Shown here in pieces: positions 34,726 to 45,664 of a stretch of DNA of 64,000 bases; the stretch's first letter is position 1; each line of letters begins with the position of its first letter. The stretch lies in assembly GCA_003194525.1 (NCBI GenBank), contig NBIV01000200.1, positions 51,731-115,730 on the forward strand, read 5' to 3'. A model generated the notes under the pieces. That model searched no databases and was not told the origin of the DNA. It saw only the letters and a program-made list of their open reading frames with translations. The DNA is from Gracilariopsis chorda. Taxonomy: Eukaryota > Rhodophyta > Florideophyceae > Gracilariales > Gracilariaceae. Made by a program: the position numbers and the translations under genes.

Positions 34726-34728
34726 CTT

Positions 34729-35370
34729 TGTAGTGAAATGCCCGCAAGCGGGAAAACACTCCGAAGATGTTCGGGATCTTCCTCTCACGAGGTGAACCCA
34801 GTGTAAGAGCCCTTCCACAGATGACACGGCGAGGCCGGTTGTAAATCGGGGTCACCCTTCGCGACAAGCGTAGGAAGGTAATTAGAGGCCGGTTTTCGGT
34901 AATGCTCCAAAGGAGGCAGGTGTCAACACGGTTTTGCACACACGACGGTAAGTCGGTATGAGCCACGACATTGGGAGCTGCCCAAAAAGGGAAAAGGAAA
35001 GGAAAAGGAAAGGGAAAAGGGGAGAGAATGGAGTAGGGGTGCGAGTCACGAGAAGGACTCGGGCGCGAAGCGGCAGGGCCGGACAAACCGTATAGATGGG
35101 CAAAAACCACAACAGTGGGTAATAGTATCCCAAATATGGGCTTTCTTAGGCGAGCAAGGGGTTTGAGTGACCATTTACAACGGGATACCTCTCCGCAATG
35201 GAGTTTAGTGCCGCGGAAGGTGAGAGCACTCAGAGCCAAGTTCTTGGAGTAGAAAAACCTTGTTGGGGAAGTGTACTGAGCGCTGCACTAAGTACAGTAG
35301 ACTACCCAGTGTAATAGCTAAATAAGTAAATAAGTTGTATCTAGCCCGCTATCCACTACTGTGGTGTACC
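34729..35370 (-). repeat. 5' LTR of gypsy copy C, outer end missing
   Basis: Inner end TGTAGTGAAATGCCC; similarity to the A/B LTR continues up to the CCACTACTGTGG at about 35352-35363. The last 140 bases expected at the LTR start are absent and copia gag sequence begins at once, so the outer end was lost. It includes a purine-rich run at about 34985-35030. Confidence 0.65.
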
Positions 35371-35375
35371 CGTGT

Positions 35376-36440
35376 AACACGCGCAGATTCTCTCCGAACA
35401 ATATTCTCTTTCCGCCCAAGCTTCGACATGATACTGATAAGGTCCAGTGGCGTGAAGCCGTCTTCGACTGGGCTATCAACCTGAAAGCTTGCGCATCAGC
35501 AGGCGACAAGAGGGCGAAAGGTGCTGCAGCTACACTCGGAATGACTCTGTATAGGTCACTCGAACTCTCGAAGAAGGAATTCGTGAAGAAAGCGGTTAGG
35601 ACAGGGGAAATTATTCTCTTCTCAAACGACGAAAATGATAAGATTGATCAGATGGATGTCGTACGCCAGATCGTACACCTTGTAGCACAAGACTCTACTG
35701 TTGACAGGCTTAAGAGGGTTGTCAAGCTCTACGAAGAAGTGAACAAGTGCAAGCGTAACAAAGGAGAATCAATCTTGGATTACCTCGAAAGATTTGCAGG
35801 ACCAGCTATGTCCTATTTCAACCTCACGAATGCAGACGACCAGTCTACCGAAAGTCAGAACTTTGCAATAATTTTGCTACTGAACGCTGGACTGACATTT
35901 CAAACCTTCAGCAACATCATCAACAATTTGGTTGTATCTGTGAAATCGAAGGATGTTTCTGTGTCGGGGACTACACTTCTAAGTACGGAAAGACTTATAA
36001 CTGTAATCGATACACTGAAGGATTTGCAGGGAGAGTCTTTGAATGAGGAGATCACGTCGAAAGTCAGGGAGTGTAAAAACAGCTTGAAAGCGGCAATTGA
36101 CCAACAATCGAAAGTGTCTGAAAGTAAAACGATGACGCATCGCATTGGACACACGGATGCAATCAGAGCCCTTGAAGAAGTTAATTTGGGGGAGCGCGAA
36201 CTGCGTAATACGCCCAAAGAAGACGAAGAAATGCAAACATCAAAGTCGTTCTACACCAATTCCAGAAACAAACGTGGCCGCCAGTCTTTGAGGAAAAGAA
36301 ATGAGAGGGTAGTCAATGAAGCAGAGAAGGATACGGAAAAATCAGATCACCCGCAGAATGAAGAGCAGCGAGAGAAGAAGCGTCCGAAATGGGAAAAGGC
36401 CTCACACACGAAGGAGAAAAAGAACTCTTTTTTTCAATAA
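35376..36440 (+). pseudogene. gag: Gag of copia copy D, 5' end missing
   Basis: About 350 codons open to the TAA at 36438. Helical, charged protein with a UBN2/gag-like middle part (YEEVNKCKRNKGESILDYLERFAGPAM) and a Lys/Glu-rich tail. The frame is open upstream into gypsy copy C and has no convincing ATG, so the N-terminus is lost. It ends at a run of seven T just before the stop. Confidence 0.65.
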
Positions 36441-39400
36441 GAAATTCGGGGATAGACCCGAATCCCGTACTCGATGAGGGAAACCCAGTATCATCTGGAG
36501 GCATATCGTCGGCAATTCTACTCTGCGAAGTCATGGGAATACCATCCAGACCTGAGAGAGCAAGACATAGATATCAAAGAGGCTGGGGACACCAAGGCTT
36601 AAACCCAGAGATCGTAGTCTGTTCATGGACTGCTTCTTTTCAGGACGAGAATAGCAACCCAACTGAAGTCCATTTCGACCTGTTTAATGACGACTCACCG
36701 CTTACACTAGGCATGGATGTGCAGCAGTATTGCACGACTGATTTCCTACGGAAACCGCCCACTCTCACTATCAAAAGACCATCAGACTCCGGACCGCGGG
36801 TGATTCGACTATACACATCTGGAGAGTCTCGATTTAAACTGCGAAGAAGGATTCTTATTGTACCTACAGTTAAGGCAATGATGACAAGAGCAGTAAGTCA
36901 ATTGAGACCCAGAACGCTTGCTAAGCGACTGCATAGGTTGACACATGCACCATCGGACGATTTGATCGACATGTGCGAAAGGGCTGGCAATTGCAGCAAC
37001 GAACTGAGAAAGGAGATACGAAAGATTACCTCAGAATGCATCGTATGCACTCGTAGCGGTCTGCCAGTCCCACCGAAAAATATATCCGTGTCGCACGTGA
37101 ATCAAGCATTTAACGTCGAAATACAGGTCGACTTCACGTTCGTAACAATAAGGGAGACAAAGTACACAGTAATGCATCTAGTCTATGCAGGGACAGGTTA
37201 TTCCGAAGGAGCAATTGTACCTAACCGCGATGCAAGAACGATGGTCCGTGTCCTGGAAATGGACTGGCTGAACAAACACGGCGAGCCACGTGCTCTTTCA
37301 GCGGATAACGAGTTCGATAATAGAACATTTTCTCGACATGTAAGGAGTAGAGGTATCCTTTTCAAACCGAGACCAGCACGTAGGCACAACAAAACAGGAA
37401 TCGTAGAAAGAAAGAACAGTGTCGTCAAGCGAATAATCGAGAAGCTACAGCTTGATAACACTGAAGCAACGGGTGCAGAGGTACTATCAAGGGTCGTCTT
37501 TCTTTCGAACATGTTCACAGGGTCAAAATTGCTAAGCTCATTCGAGTTAGCACGTGGCTACGATCCGTTGATACTGGGAGTTCCAACGCGAATAGTCACG
37601 GAGGAGTTAATGGAGGCGTACAGGAAACAATCAGCGACCAGAGCACTACAAAAACCTTTAAAGGGTGGCGACCATTCAAAGCTCGGATCGAACGCTATAA
37701 AACCAGGTGATGAAGTCTTCCTCTTTTACAGGAGCAGTAAGCAGAACGAGCCCGACGAGTGGAAGTAGGGGGTTTTTGCAGAGGTCTCCGATCACATCGT
37801 GGAGATCAGAACACCAGGGAGTCGTCTGGAGTCTAAGGTAGCGTTTGAGGATATCCGGCTTCGACCAAGCTCTGAACTGGCGCACGAACTTAGCGAAGGA
37901 GTCATGGAAGATTATATCGACTTGACTTTAGATTCAAACGCTTATGATGCGACAGACGGAGATGAAGGAATGTGCGAGGCGCTTATGGCCGACGTCGATA
38001 TTGAAGCGATAAGGAAAGACTTCGGAGAATGCACTGAGATGCTCTTAGCGAAAGAAGAACCAGAAGTTTCCCAATCGCTGACATCAAGCGAACAGGATGT
38101 TTTGAAAGACATTGCGAACAAAATCGGGCCACGTCAAGTTACAGCACGGGAAATGCAATTTGCCCCACCATGGGTACTGAACAAGGCCATCCAGAAGGAG
38201 CACGATGATAATTGGAGGAACGCATACACCGAGGTAAAAGAAGAAGACGTCCCCGATGAAGCAAATATAATCTCATCTCACACCGTGTTTAGGATCGAAG
38301 AAGATGAAGATCAACACCGCAAACTCAAAGCACGACTTGTAGCGCACGGAAATCGAGACGATATGAAGGACGAAGTCCGAAAGGACTGTTCAAACGCTGA
38401 CATGATCGTAGTCAGACTTCTATTAAGTGTTGCACTGTGCCTTGGATTCTCATTTGGTGTTGCCGACGTGAAAGGTGCATATCTACATAGTGGGGCGATT
38501 CAAAGAGATATTTACATTCGACCACCCAGAGAATTCGGAAGAAAGAAGGGCGTCCTGTGGAAGCTTACCAAACTACCGTACGGCATGGTTGAAGCCGGGA
38601 GGCAGTGGGCAAAGCGTATAAAAACATGGATGTTGGGTTTGGCCGGACTTTCTCGCGTTTTCGGAGTAAACCAGCTATTCATCGAACGATCACGGACAGG
38701 ACGGATAACGATGATAGTAGCGAAAGTAGTGGATGAACCCCTCGTAGCCGGGACCAGTCAGGCCATAGAATGCTTCATGCGGAAACTCCAAATGGAGTTC
38801 GAAGTCGGAAAGGTCAAGATTGGATCAAAGTTATCGTTTGCAGGATGGAGTATCGAACAACACGACGAGGGCAACGTTACCGTATCAATGGTTGATTATA
38901 TCAAACGACTGGTACCGATGGAACTGAGTAGAGCTCAAAGACGTGAAATGCAAGCCAGGGCTACAGAAGAGGAAGTTCACAATTATCGATCATTAGCAGG
39001 AACCCTCATGTATCTAGGATCTGCAGCATTGCCTCACGCCTCTTTCGTGACCTCAGAAATGCAGCAAGAGCCGGGCAACGTAAAAGTAGGACACATCATC
39101 GAGGCAAACGCCATGTTGGCAGAGATTCTACGTTCCAAACCGGTAATTCCCTTCAATCGACCGGTGGGCATATCTTCAATGTCATTAGTAAGCTTTTCCG
39201 ACGCGTCACATGGGACCAACTCGAACAGTTACGGACAGACTGGGATCATTTCAGGTCTTAAGGTTGAGACCTGCTTCGAAGACTACCCACTGTTCCACCC
39301 ATTGTACTAGGTAAGCAAGAAGCAACGACGAGTTACTTATTCATCATTTGGAGCCGAGATTTTGGCCTGCGCAGACGCCAAAGACAGAGGTATCGATATG

Positions 39401-39649
39401 AGACGCTCGCTTCAGAACATCTTTCCGACGGTTACGATCACACACGAGATTTATGTTGACTCCAAAGCGCTATTTGATACTATCAATACGCTGCACGAGC
39501 CGAAAGAATGTCGCTTGCGTAAAACGGTTACGCTACTTCGCGATGCGTTTGAAGCCTGAGAACTTAACCATTTAACTTGGATACCAGGCAAAAGGAACAT
39601 CACCGACGCACTAACAAAGAGGAGCATGGTTCATGCACGTACAATGAAT
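36389..39649 (+). pseudogene. pol: Pol of copia copy D (three in-frame stops)
   Basis: One frame with stops at 37766 (TAG), 39308 (TAG) and 39557 (TGA). Integrase: zinc site HRLTH ... C-x2-C (CIVC near 37040), then catalytic D, D, E (VDFTFV, SADNEF, GIVERKNS). RT at about 38150-38830: KARLVAHGNRDD, DVKGAYLHS, LPYGMVEAGRQW. The catalytic YVDD box reads VVDEP, so the second Asp is Glu in this copy. RNase H at about 39180-39640 (SFSDASHGT, SSFGAEILACADA, WIPGKRNITDALTKR). The protease region between gag and integrase is short and unclear. Confidence 0.85.
36428..36434 (+). promoter_or_regulatory. Putative -1 frameshift heptamer, copia gag/pol
   Basis: TTTTTTT phased as T TTT TTT in the gag frame, one codon (CAA) before the gag stop. 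Pol is open in the -1 frame across this point. U UUU UUU is an established slippery heptamer. Confidence 0.62.
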
Positions 39650-39760
39650 TAGATGATGATGAATGGACTTTGGATGATTGACACCACGACAGGAGTCTCC
39701 CATAATGCAAAGACATGGAAGTAGAGATGCTACAGCGACCGGGGGGTGTGTGAGAACACG

Positions 39761-40018
39761 TAAAAAAACGAACACCGACAGAGTACTGACAAAACGATGC
39801 TTAAATACATAGTACGTGTTCAATCGACTCACATAGCCGAAAGGTCACTTAGTATCTCTACTTAAGTCAACGCGACTCATAGGAGACTCGAGAGAGAACT
39901 CCCGGCAAGCAGATTGGGTGCTGATCAATATTTTTAATGCGACAGACCTCCCCCTACTGCAAAACGTTATGGACATCACACAGCGCAGGGACGTCCATCC
40001 CACAACTGTACGGTTCTA
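39761..40018. other. Possible remnant of the copia 3' LTR
   Basis: Follows the purine tract of copy D. No second LTR copy is present in the window for comparison, so its limits cannot be set. Confidence 0.3.
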
Positions 40019-40154
40019 GGGTTTTTTTAAAGTTTGTTGCAGCTGTTTTGGAGGGCTTGATGATTGCAGCAATCTCTTTGTGCTTCATGTTCTGTTGGCT
40101 GAGATCAACAATTGCTGTTTTTTAGTTTTTGGTAAGAGAGCGTCCACCAGGCAT
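40019..40154 (-). pseudogene. Tc1/mariner-like transposase N-terminus, relic
   Basis: From an ATG at 40154 the minus strand reads MPGGRSLTKN, a TAA, then in the same frame KTAIVDLSQQNMKHKEIAAI and SKTAATNFKKTL. This is the pattern of the helix-turn-helix DNA-binding domain at the start of Tc1/mariner transposases. The catalytic part is not found to the left. Confidence 0.45.
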
Positions 40155-40478
40155 AATGGACTCTTTTCACAGCTCTGCAGTGGAACTGGGAGAATGGGGG
40201 AGGTGGGTAGGAAGCAGTTTGGAGCGTTGGACTGTTTGCTATCGTTTCAATTTGGCGCGAACGTGAGCGGAACTGTTTTGGTCCTATGAAACAATGACTT
40301 TCTTTTATTATTATTATACTACCAGAATAGCCACCCCAGCTACGCTGGTTGCTTTGTAGTATATGGTAGTGGAACTAAATGTAGTGTGGCCGGAGGCTGG
40401 TCCTGAGACGGTACCATAAATCATCCTTACAAATGCATTCTTGCCGACGAGGAGCCTTTCGCTGTTGGATGTGGCATA

Positions 40479-40558
40479 GCCGGGTGGCGGAAGGGGAGTC
40501 CGGGCGCAGGGCGGGCGCGCGCGCCCGTTCTCGAGTTCAAATCCCGGTTTTGCCCGGC
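40479..40558 (+). other. tRNA-Leu-like sequence (tRNA pseudogene or SINE head)
   Basis: GCCGGGT at the start can pair with GCCCGGC at the end as a 7-bp acceptor stem. TGGCGGAAGGGG resembles an A box and GAGTTCAAATC a B box, and the 5' half resembles tRNA-Leu. The T arm is poorly paired with extra T residues before the acceptor strand, and I find no convincing anticodon arm. TTTT follows 9 bases on. It lies just left of element E. Confidence 0.4.
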
Positions 40559-40665
40559 TCGCCTATTCTTTTCCAGCTTCCGGCATCCACTGTAAGGCAT
40601 GCGTTTCTGTAAGCACCATTCAAAGAGAGAGGCAGGAGGCTTGCAAAGAAGGGAAGGTGGGTGGG

Positions 40666-40886
40666 AAGAGAGAGGCATACCCCAGGAGCAGCGCCGCTCC
40701 GGCAGGTACCGATCTCAAATACTTGTGCCACCCGGCGCCGGCGGCGGTGACTGCGGTTGATCCCATTCGGATTAATGATCTGATCATGACGAATTGCGTA
40801 CACGGCGTGTCATACCACCTGCGTGGCTATCCTTGCTATCCATGACGTCGTTATGTTTCATCCGCGAAAATAAGTCTTCACAAGAC
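40666..40886 (-). repeat. Direct repeat of element E, left copy
   Basis: AAGAGAGAGGCATACC to CTTCACAAGAC. Matches 45112-45332 except at four single bases. Confidence 0.9.
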
Positions 40887-40954
40887 GAAACCCCAAGGAA
40901 GTACAGTGTCAACAGTGATCCTCCGCGATGCGCGAAGCACATCAACGGCCACGC

Positions 40955-41443
40955 TTACCAAAGCGGGGTTGAAGCGGGCAGCGTCACACGAGACGCGACA
41001 GGCCCGAACACCCAGTACGACGCAGCACTCGACTGAATAGTGCGGTCAAAATAAGTGTTGGCCATATCCCCACTCCGCGGCCCCCACCCAAAGCGACTGA
41101 GCCTGACCTCCAACGGTATCCCAAGGAGCACTTGCTCCGTGTGTGCTCCGATACGCAAAGAATGCGATGTGAACTTGCCTTCCGTTGGGGCACCGAGCTG
41201 CAGGGCGCGCAAACAATTTTTCAATGCGTGCGTTAAGTGTCCAGATCGCCAGTTGGCGCTTTCACCCGGAAGCGCAAAGAAGCGATCATGCGTGCCACGA
41301 GACTGAGACCAGCGCAGAAGGACATCTAGCGGCAAAGAAAGACACTGCAGTCGGTAGTACTGTGCCAGGGGAACAGTGCTCGCTGCGCGTCCTTTAACGA
41401 CAGACAACCGAACGGTGACCAAGTCCGATGAAATCTCAGTCAA
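40955..41443 (-). pseudogene. Tyrosine recombinase C-terminal part, element E
   Basis: Contains the conserved block HSLRIGAHTEQVLLGIP, that is H-x-x-R with the following helix, and the catalytic tyrosine region (SGDMANTYFDR). The N-terminal part between 41443 and 41567 is broken by stops and there is no ATG. It would integrate the circular DNA form of the element. Confidence 0.75.
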
Positions 41444-41566
41444 TGCGGCGGGAGAGAAGCGACGGAGCTCTCACGCAGACCGTTCATGATGTAACTCAGG
41501 ACGCACATGCTGTGGTTGCCGACTGCAGACGGCGGGATGCGCGCGTAATTATGCGTCCAGATTGAT

Positions 41567-44322
41567 TTACAGCATCAACAGGCGCCACCGTGGGTTCAAC
41601 TTCCGATGCCCTTCCCATATTGCCTGAGGAGGCCCCTCCAACCGCTTCACTGCCTGGGCCAGACCTAAGGCCGCCGAGTGCCAGGGCTGACGGGGCCAGT
41701 CCGGGATCAGGAGCATTGCAAGGGCGCGTGTCGACCGCAACTTGTGCAATGTGGCCGCGATGAGTTGCACCGGCGGGCAAAGGAGCCGTACTTGGTCTGA
41801 CCACGGCGTTGCCAGCTCCTGATAGGCTTGTCGCTGGATATATGACGGATGCTCCCCGGTTTGCCGGAAGGGAAAAACGTCGATGGGAGCCTTCATTCCA
41901 GCCTGCACGGAATGCCGCAGCTGCCGTCTGATCTGGAAGTCGCCGCGTGGGAATCGTCGCGACAGCGCGTCCGCAAAGCGATTGGCCACGGAGGGAATCC
42001 ATTCCGAGCGTATCTGGAAACCCAGTCAATCGAGGACACACTTCAGACGACGGAGTTCGCGCATCATGGGGCGACTCGCTGACACCATGGCGTTTGTAAT
42101 ATGAACAACGGCCATATTGTCGACATGGAGCAACAAATGCTTGCGGCCCTGGTTGGCGAGTTCCGACCCGATAGACCCTGTCAGCAGCTTCCGTATGGCT
42201 TTTAACTCTCTGAAAGATATGCTCTCTGCGCGATCTTCCCAGCTCCAAATGCCCTGATCTTGCAACTGTCCATCGATCCCTGCCGTCAACTCTTTCGTGT
42301 TTAACGTGCCTCCAAAGCCGACATCCGCCGCGTCCGAATGCACCGAAGCGGTCGGGACAAATGGGTGCATAGATCTCCCGAGCAGCTCTTGGCGGGAGAG
42401 GCGTTTCCATGAAAGTAAATCTCGAACGCTCTGATGGCTGAGACGGACACGGCTCCGATGGTCGAGGCGACGCCCGGACGACATGTCCCAATATAAGGCA
42501 CGCGTGTAAAACCTTGCCCATGGCATCGCCAAGGTGAGCAAAACGCACAAACCGCAGAAGTGTGTCAGCTGCCTTCTTGAGACCCACCGCTTTCCATGGC
42601 GGACGCTTGTCAAAAGCTGAGCTGCCAATTGCCGCACTTTCGCAGCCTTACTCGGGGCGACGAAGAACTTCATCTCCACACTGTCTATGTGAACTCCAAG
42701 GTGCTCGATCGAAGTAGAACCTACCCATTCCCCTTTGGTTGGATGCCGTCTCAGCCCAAGCTGCATCATTAGTCGATCAATAGCGCGCCTTGCCGTGATG
42801 AAATGGCGTTCTTGGGCGACCACCCCGAAAGGAGACGGAAAGATGAGAAAATCGTCCAGATAGGCCAGCACTCTGTACCCCAAACTGCGCAACTCCGTTA
42901 GAAACTGTGGTGCAATGCCCCAAAGGGGAAAAACACCGAAAGACGTCCGGGATCTTCCTCTCACGAGGTGAACCCAGTTGGGTAGAGCCCTCCCAGAGGT
43001 GTCACGGCGAAGCCGGTTTGTAAGACCAGGGACACCTGTCGCGACTCGCGCAGGGAGGTGAAGGCGAAGAATCGGTATCCGCGTGAGCGGGGCGTGATCC
43101 TCAGTAGAGGTATGTTTCCACGTAAGTGGGGGTGTGTGAGCGGATGCGCACACGAGGGCCGCGGATAGCGGGAGGTGCTACCCTAAAAAGGGGAAAGAGG
43201 AAGGACGAGTGGGTCGCGAGAGCGACGAGTAGATACGGCAATGCCGGTGGACAGGACTCCCTATACAGGGCGAAACACCAATATGATTGGAACAATTAGT
43301 ACTCCCAATGATGGGTCTCCTTTAGATGTGCAAGGGGGGTGAACTTCCGTACACTACGGTGCTTCCCTCCAAGGAGGAGTTGAGAACACGCGGAGGCGGT
43401 AAAGCTCAGAGCCAATTCCCCAGGTTGGGGTCCCTTGTTGGGGAAGGTTTACTGGTGCGACGGCAGTGCGCCGTCGCACTAAGTACTAGCTTCCCAGAAA
43501 TGGGTGTGAAAATAATAAATAAAATTAACTAAAATACTCCACATTCCGTGGCAACATCCACTACTGTGGCCAACCGCCAATTGACCCAAAAACGTGTCCC
43601 ACGTGTCCATACCCACCATTGTGGGGCGTAGTTCATATACACACTACACAACCGATAATATCGGGAAACCGTTCAAGTACCCAGAATCCCTCCCTGAGGG
43701 CGTTGCACTTCAGAAACGGGACCATCAACTGAGTGAACCATAGCGGCGATCGACCCCACCCAAAGGGAAGTGCGACACATTGGTAATACCGGCCTCCATA
43801 CCGGAAAATGAACAATTCTCGCATCAGTGGATGGAGTCGAAAGTGCCGGTAGCCCTTCTGTATGTCCATCGACAAGAAATGGTCCCGCTTCTGAATCTCC
43901 ATCGCAAATTGCGAGAGAGACTCCATCCGAACTGTGCTTTTCTTCCAATGCTTCGACTGAACGCTCAGGTTGACGACAAACCTTCCCTTCCTTCCTTCAA
44001 CACCATCCTGCCATATCACAAAGGCTGATGATATCACTGCTCCTCGTGATCTCGACCGCTGTGCTTCTACTGGAAATATCTCGTGGTAGATGCCGCTTCG
44101 GCATCCCTCTTCCAGGTCTGCTTTCGCAAACAAGCGATCCTCGTCCGTTTGCGGAATATCTCCCAGCTCTACCCCCGTTCCTGTGAAAGGAACCGAGGGC
44201 TTCTCGTATATTCCGAACTGAATGGCACGGAATAGAAATTCCGAACCACCCTTCTGGCGCCATGCTTGGACTCGTCGTTGAGTTCCGATCCAAAAAGGGC
44301 GCCTCTGGACGATTGCTATCAC
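41567..44322 (-). pseudogene. Reverse transcriptase and RNase H of element E, split by an LTR
   Basis: Right part 43718-44322: RT start through MDIQKGYRHFRLHP (first catalytic Asp) and ALPFGWGRSPLWFTQLM. Left part from 42905: the YLDDFLIFPS catalytic box, thumb region, RNase H (SVHSDAADVGFGG, LLLHVDNMAVV). An in-frame TGA at 42026 precedes ANRFADALSRRFPRGD and LIPDWPRQPWHS, family motifs downstream of RNase H. If the solo LTR and one copy of GAAAC are ignored, the frame is continuous across the insertion. No ATG at the right end; the protein may be reached from the gag-like ORF. Confidence 0.85.
42906..43712 (-). repeat. Solo gypsy LTR inside the RT of element E
   Basis: 807 bases of the A/B LTR family in minus orientation, TGTGGTGCAATGCC to GCGTTGCACTTCA on the + strand. 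Flanked by GAAAC at 42901-42905 and 43713-43717, a 5-bp target duplication. No internal gypsy sequence, so the element was lost by LTR-LTR recombination. Confidence 0.95.
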
Positions 44323-44564
44323 TTCTCGCCGGTGGCACCCTTCCTGGCACGCTTTGTTGCGTTGCTAGCACTGAGGGTGGCCACCGCTTTCATGAGCTGA
44401 GTTGCCATGAGATTGTCCAACTTTTCGAGGGACTCATCCAGATCATCTGCCGCCGGAACTTCGCCCCGTTGTTTCAATGTCGGCATCACCAGCTTAGCAT
44501 GTACCGGATCCTGAGCTGCCATCCTGTAGAACTCTGTCCGCAGGCCTACAACCCGGAGCCCATA

Positions 44565-45002
44565 TCAAACTGCCATTAGGGACCATACATCGAATGGGAA
44601 AGCCTTTTCTTCGTCCTTGTCCTCGATAGCCTCCTGTCGGAGGCAAAGGGCAGCCTGGTGAAACGACATCCAGTAGCCAGACGAATTGATGTAGTTGGCT
44701 TCATATTCGTAGACAGCTCGCATGCTTGAATGTTTCTCGAGCTGCTTACGGGGAGGCCACTCACGGTGTTCAAAGAATCCACCTGTGAAAGCAGAAACCG
44801 AGTCTCCCTGCTCATATGGCCATCGAGTAAGGCGGAGTTCTCGGTCGTCCCTGCAGCGCCTTGCAACTGCCCCGTAAGCCATGAGCCAATCGGAGTCAAT
44901 CTCAGCTTCCTCGAGCGTCTTCCCCTTAGCCACAAGCTTGGCTTTTGCCAGCAGTTCTTCCAATTTCTTCCAGCTAGAAGAAAAACCAGACACGGACGTC
45001 AT
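44565..45002 (-). CDS. Gag-like ORF of element E
   Basis: 145 residues from ATG at 45002. Helical and charged (WKKLEELLAKAKLVAKGKTLEE near the start), no recognised domain. It takes the first-ORF place of the element, upstream of RT, so a gag-like role is inferred from position only. A further open stretch at 44319-44522 lies between it and RT. Confidence 0.5.
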   Translation of the reverse strand: MTSVSGFSSSWKKLEELLAKAKLVAKGKTLEEAEIDSDWLMAYGAVARRCRDDRELRLTRWPYEQGDSVSAFTGGFFEHREWPPRKQLEKHSSMRAVYEYEANYINSSGYWMSFHQAALCLRQEAIEDKDEEKAFPFDVWSLMAV

Positions 45003-45111
45003 GTTTGTTTAGTTCGAAACGTGGGCGCGATAGCGTTCGCGCTTGGCCTACTTCTTTTGGCCGTACTAGAAAGTCGCCTACCACCAGGATGTACTGGGGA
45101 AGCTCTTGGAA

Positions 45112-45332
45112 AAGAGAGAGGCATACCCCAGGAGCAGCACCGCTCCGGCAGGTACCGATCTCAAATACTTGTGCCACCCGGCGCCGGCGGCGGTGACTGC
45201 GGTTGATCCAATTCGGATTAATGATCTGATCATGACGAATTGCGTACACGGCGTGTCATACCACCTGCGTGGCTATCTTTGCTATCCATGACGTCGTTAT
45301 GTTTCATCCGCGAAAACAAGTCTTCACAAGAC
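45112..45332 (-). repeat. Direct repeat of element E, right copy
   Basis: 221 bases matching 40666-40886 with four substitutions. It marks the 5' end of the element on the minus strand. Confidence 0.9.
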
Positions 45333-45664
45333 ATATATGGCTTACTCTGTAATACTTTCTATACATTTCAGAGTAAGTACTTCTGATTTGTATACACTTT
45401 TTGTTCTATTAAACTAAGGTTCTAAACAGCTTCAAGTTAATGCCGGTTTGAGGTGTTTCCTCTATGCCTGTGGTTCTGAGTGGCTGGTCTTAAACTTTTG
45501 ACGCGCACTGTAGTTGGCAGGGTACAGTAGGACAGGCTATGCACGTGCAGTGATATTTTTCTGCTAGACATTCTAAGAGCTCGCGCTTGCCAGGTTTCAT
45601 TTGAAATCTTATCGGGCTCGGCGTAGTCATTTGACCGAGAAAGCGTGGTACGGTACATTTGCGA

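Larger units (their letters stand above)
27191..35370 (-). mobile_element. Older gypsy chromovirus, copy C, internally deleted
   Basis: Reads right to left: 5' LTR, primer site, gag, protease, RT, RNase H, then a jump into the 3' end of the antisense ORF, and the 3' LTR. Integrase and the rest of pol are missing; the junction lies at about 29530-29560. Proteins match A and B clearly but at much lower identity, with many stops and frameshifts. The two LTRs differ strongly from each other and the right one lacks its outer 140 bases or so, so the copy is old or chimeric. The C-terminal chromodomain is lost with the deletion. Confidence 0.85.
35376..39760 (+). mobile_element. Decayed Ty1/copia retrotransposon, copy D
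   Basis: + strand gag, then pol in copia order (integrase before RT and RNase H). The 5' LTR is missing where gypsy copy C abuts. A GGGGGG tract at 39741-39746 followed by TGTGTGAGAACACG may be the polypurine tract and LTR start. Codon use and base composition differ from the gypsy copies and the dense micro-hairpins seen there are absent. Copia elements of the GalEa type are known from red algae; whether this belongs there needs a tree. Confidence 0.85.
40666..45332 (-). mobile_element. Tyrosine-recombinase retroelement (DIRS/Ngaro-like), element E
   Basis: Minus-strand order: gag-like ORF, RT, RNase H, tyrosine recombinase, between two 221-bp direct repeats (40666-40886 and 45112-45332) that differ at only four positions. 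Tyrosine recombinase instead of an integrase marks the DIRS order; direct rather than inverted repeats resemble the Ngaro/PAT arrangement, although I could not find the second (B) repeat pair. The RT is split by a gypsy solo LTR, and one in-frame stop breaks RNase H. Confidence 0.8.

Noticed and set aside
41496-42587. Open frame of 363 codons on the minus strand
   Set aside because: It is the shadow of the RT/RNase H frame of element E in another frame; its sequence has no domain while the overlapping frame has clear RNase H and connection motifs.
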